A stretch of DNA of 5,709 nt from Planctomycetota bacterium (GTDB lineage Bacteria; Planctomycetota; Phycisphaerae; WQYP01), in assembly GCA_021805585.1 (NCBI GenBank), contig JAJZEY010000050.1:1-5709 (forward strand), given 5' to 3'. Made by a program: the position numbers and the translations under genes. Below, piece by piece: positions 5,211 to 5,709 of the stretch. Under the pieces are notes generated by a model. The model was not told the origin of the DNA. It saw nothing but the letters and a program-made list of their open reading frames with translations, and did no database searches. How positions within the stretch are numbered: the stretch's first letter is position 1; each line of letters begins with the position of its first letter.

Positions 5211-5709
5211 TCACCGTACTGGGTACAACCCCAGCAGTTTCAAGGCTCGTTCCTGCAGCGGGGTCGCATCGCTGATCACGGTGAATCCTGGTTCCTCGGT
5301 TTTCCCTTTCATCTTATACTCGGTTTTGGTTTTGGCCGTGGCGGGCGTCTTGTGCGATTTTTCATCCGCCGGGGTGTCCTTCAGAGGCATCACGCAGGTG
5401 TTGCGGGTCAGCGTGCCCAAAGCCCCCAGCAACGAAGCAAAACTCTGTACGGGCAGCCCATCCCTGGTTTTATGGGAGTGTTTCTTTTGCAGAACGGACG
5501 CGGATGGTTCCGGCGGCAATACCGCGTCACGGGCGTCACGGGTTTTATCCCGTTCCTCATCGGCAAACAGCAGCTCCTTCCAGGTGTTCTGGATGTGCCA
5601 TTCCACGTAATAGGCCAGCACGCATAAGAAGATGTGTGCCTTGACGTGTTCAGGCTTGCGCAGCCAGATGGGACGTACCTTCAAGTCCACACCCTTCAGG
5701 CAGCGAAAG
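5211..5709 (-). CDS. IS1634-type DDE transposase, C-terminal fragment cut by the window edge
   Basis: This is the C-terminal part (165 residues) of a transposase that would cut and rejoin the ends of its insertion sequence. The frame stays open to the right edge (upstream residues FRCLKG), so the GTG at 5690 is not the true start. The opening FRCLKGVDLKVRPIW, then RKPEHVKAHIFLCVLAYYVEWH, matches the segment just after the catalytic Glu in IS1634/IS4-type DDE transposases. All three catalytic acidic residues would lie outside the window. The body continues with LLFADEE, VQSFASLLGALGTLTRNT and the terminal ATPLQERALKLLGLYPV, an ending typical of this group. Between the last two lies a Lys/Thr-rich hydrophilic stretch (about 5270-5370). 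No frameshift or internal stop is seen, so this part looks intact. The gene faces the reductase gene. Family assignment is from remembered motifs. Confidence 0.82.
   Translation of the reverse strand, partial: FRCLKGVDLKVRPIWLRKPEHVKAHIFLCVLAYYVEWHIQNTWKELLFADEERDKTRDARDAVLPPEPSASVLQKKHSHKTRDGLPVQSFASLLGALGTLTRNTCVMPLKDTPADEKSHKTPATAKTKTEYKMKGKTEEPGFTVISDATPLQERALKLLGLYPVR

Larger units (their letters stand above)
5139..5709 (-). mobile_element. Transposase 3' end of an IS1634/IS4-type insertion sequence, partial
   Basis: The transposase fragment implies an insertion sequence that runs past the right edge. Its outer end should lie between the reductase stop (5094) and the transposase stop (5211), because the 3' border of such elements usually sits close behind the transposase gene. 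The left limit given here is an estimate: the opposite terminal repeat is outside the window, so neither the inverted repeats nor a target-site duplication can be paired. The insertion lies behind the reductase gene without interrupting it. Confidence 0.5.

Noticed and set aside
5281..5627. Two + strand open frames opposite the transposase
   Set aside because: The - strand frame has clear transposase motifs from the edge to its stop; the + strand translations show no recognisable features.
1..5709. Search for a new multi-gene system (defence, retron, toxin-antitoxin, CRISPR, biosynthetic)
   Set aside because: Every sizeable open region belongs to a recognised housekeeping family or to the insertion sequence, and no unexplained gap exceeds about 150 bases.

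Overview
The window is GC-rich bacterial chromosomal DNA. Nearly all of the first 5.1 kb is coded on the + strand. It is mostly housekeeping metabolism, with a piece of an insertion sequence at the right edge. The taxon cannot be fixed from these proteins. The GC-rich code, the hexameric-type citrate synthase and the IS1634-like transposase would fit a Planctomycetota/Verrucomicrobiota-type (PVC) or similar environmental bacterium, but that is a weak guess.

Layout. Bases 2-2617 hold four tightly packed genes for molybdenum cofactor (Moco) synthesis: the 3' two thirds of moeA, then moaC, mogA (moaB-like) and mobA. Each of the three junctions is a 4-base ATGA overlap, with a Shine-Dalgarno-like purine run inside the upstream gene. 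The set is therefore almost certainly one translationally coupled operon. MoaC helps make cyclic pyranopterin monophosphate. MogA adenylylates molybdopterin and MoeA inserts molybdate. MobA then attaches GMP to give the bis-MGD form of the cofactor. MoaA, MoaD and MoaE are not in view; some may lie upstream, beyond the left edge.

A non-coding gap (2618-2762) follows, with a GC-rich hairpin, a T8 run and a possible promoter. Next comes a complete citrate synthase gene, gltA (2763-4079). After a 52-base gap with a strong ribosome-binding site lies a complete aldo/keto reductase (4132-5094) of the Kv-beta-like type, which may be cotranscribed with gltA.

The 116 bases from 5095 to 5210 are non-coding. 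They hold two hairpins and a strong bidirectional terminator that separates the + strand genes from a convergent transposase gene. That transposase (5211 to the right edge, - strand) is the C-terminal part of an IS1634/IS4-type DDE enzyme; the rest lies outside the window.

I found no CRISPR array, tRNA, rRNA, toxin-antitoxin, defence locus or other new system. The points of interest are small: a Pro/Asn-rich insertion inside MoeA, the triple ATGA coupling, single motif departures in MogA and MobA, and the IS end next to the reductase gene.
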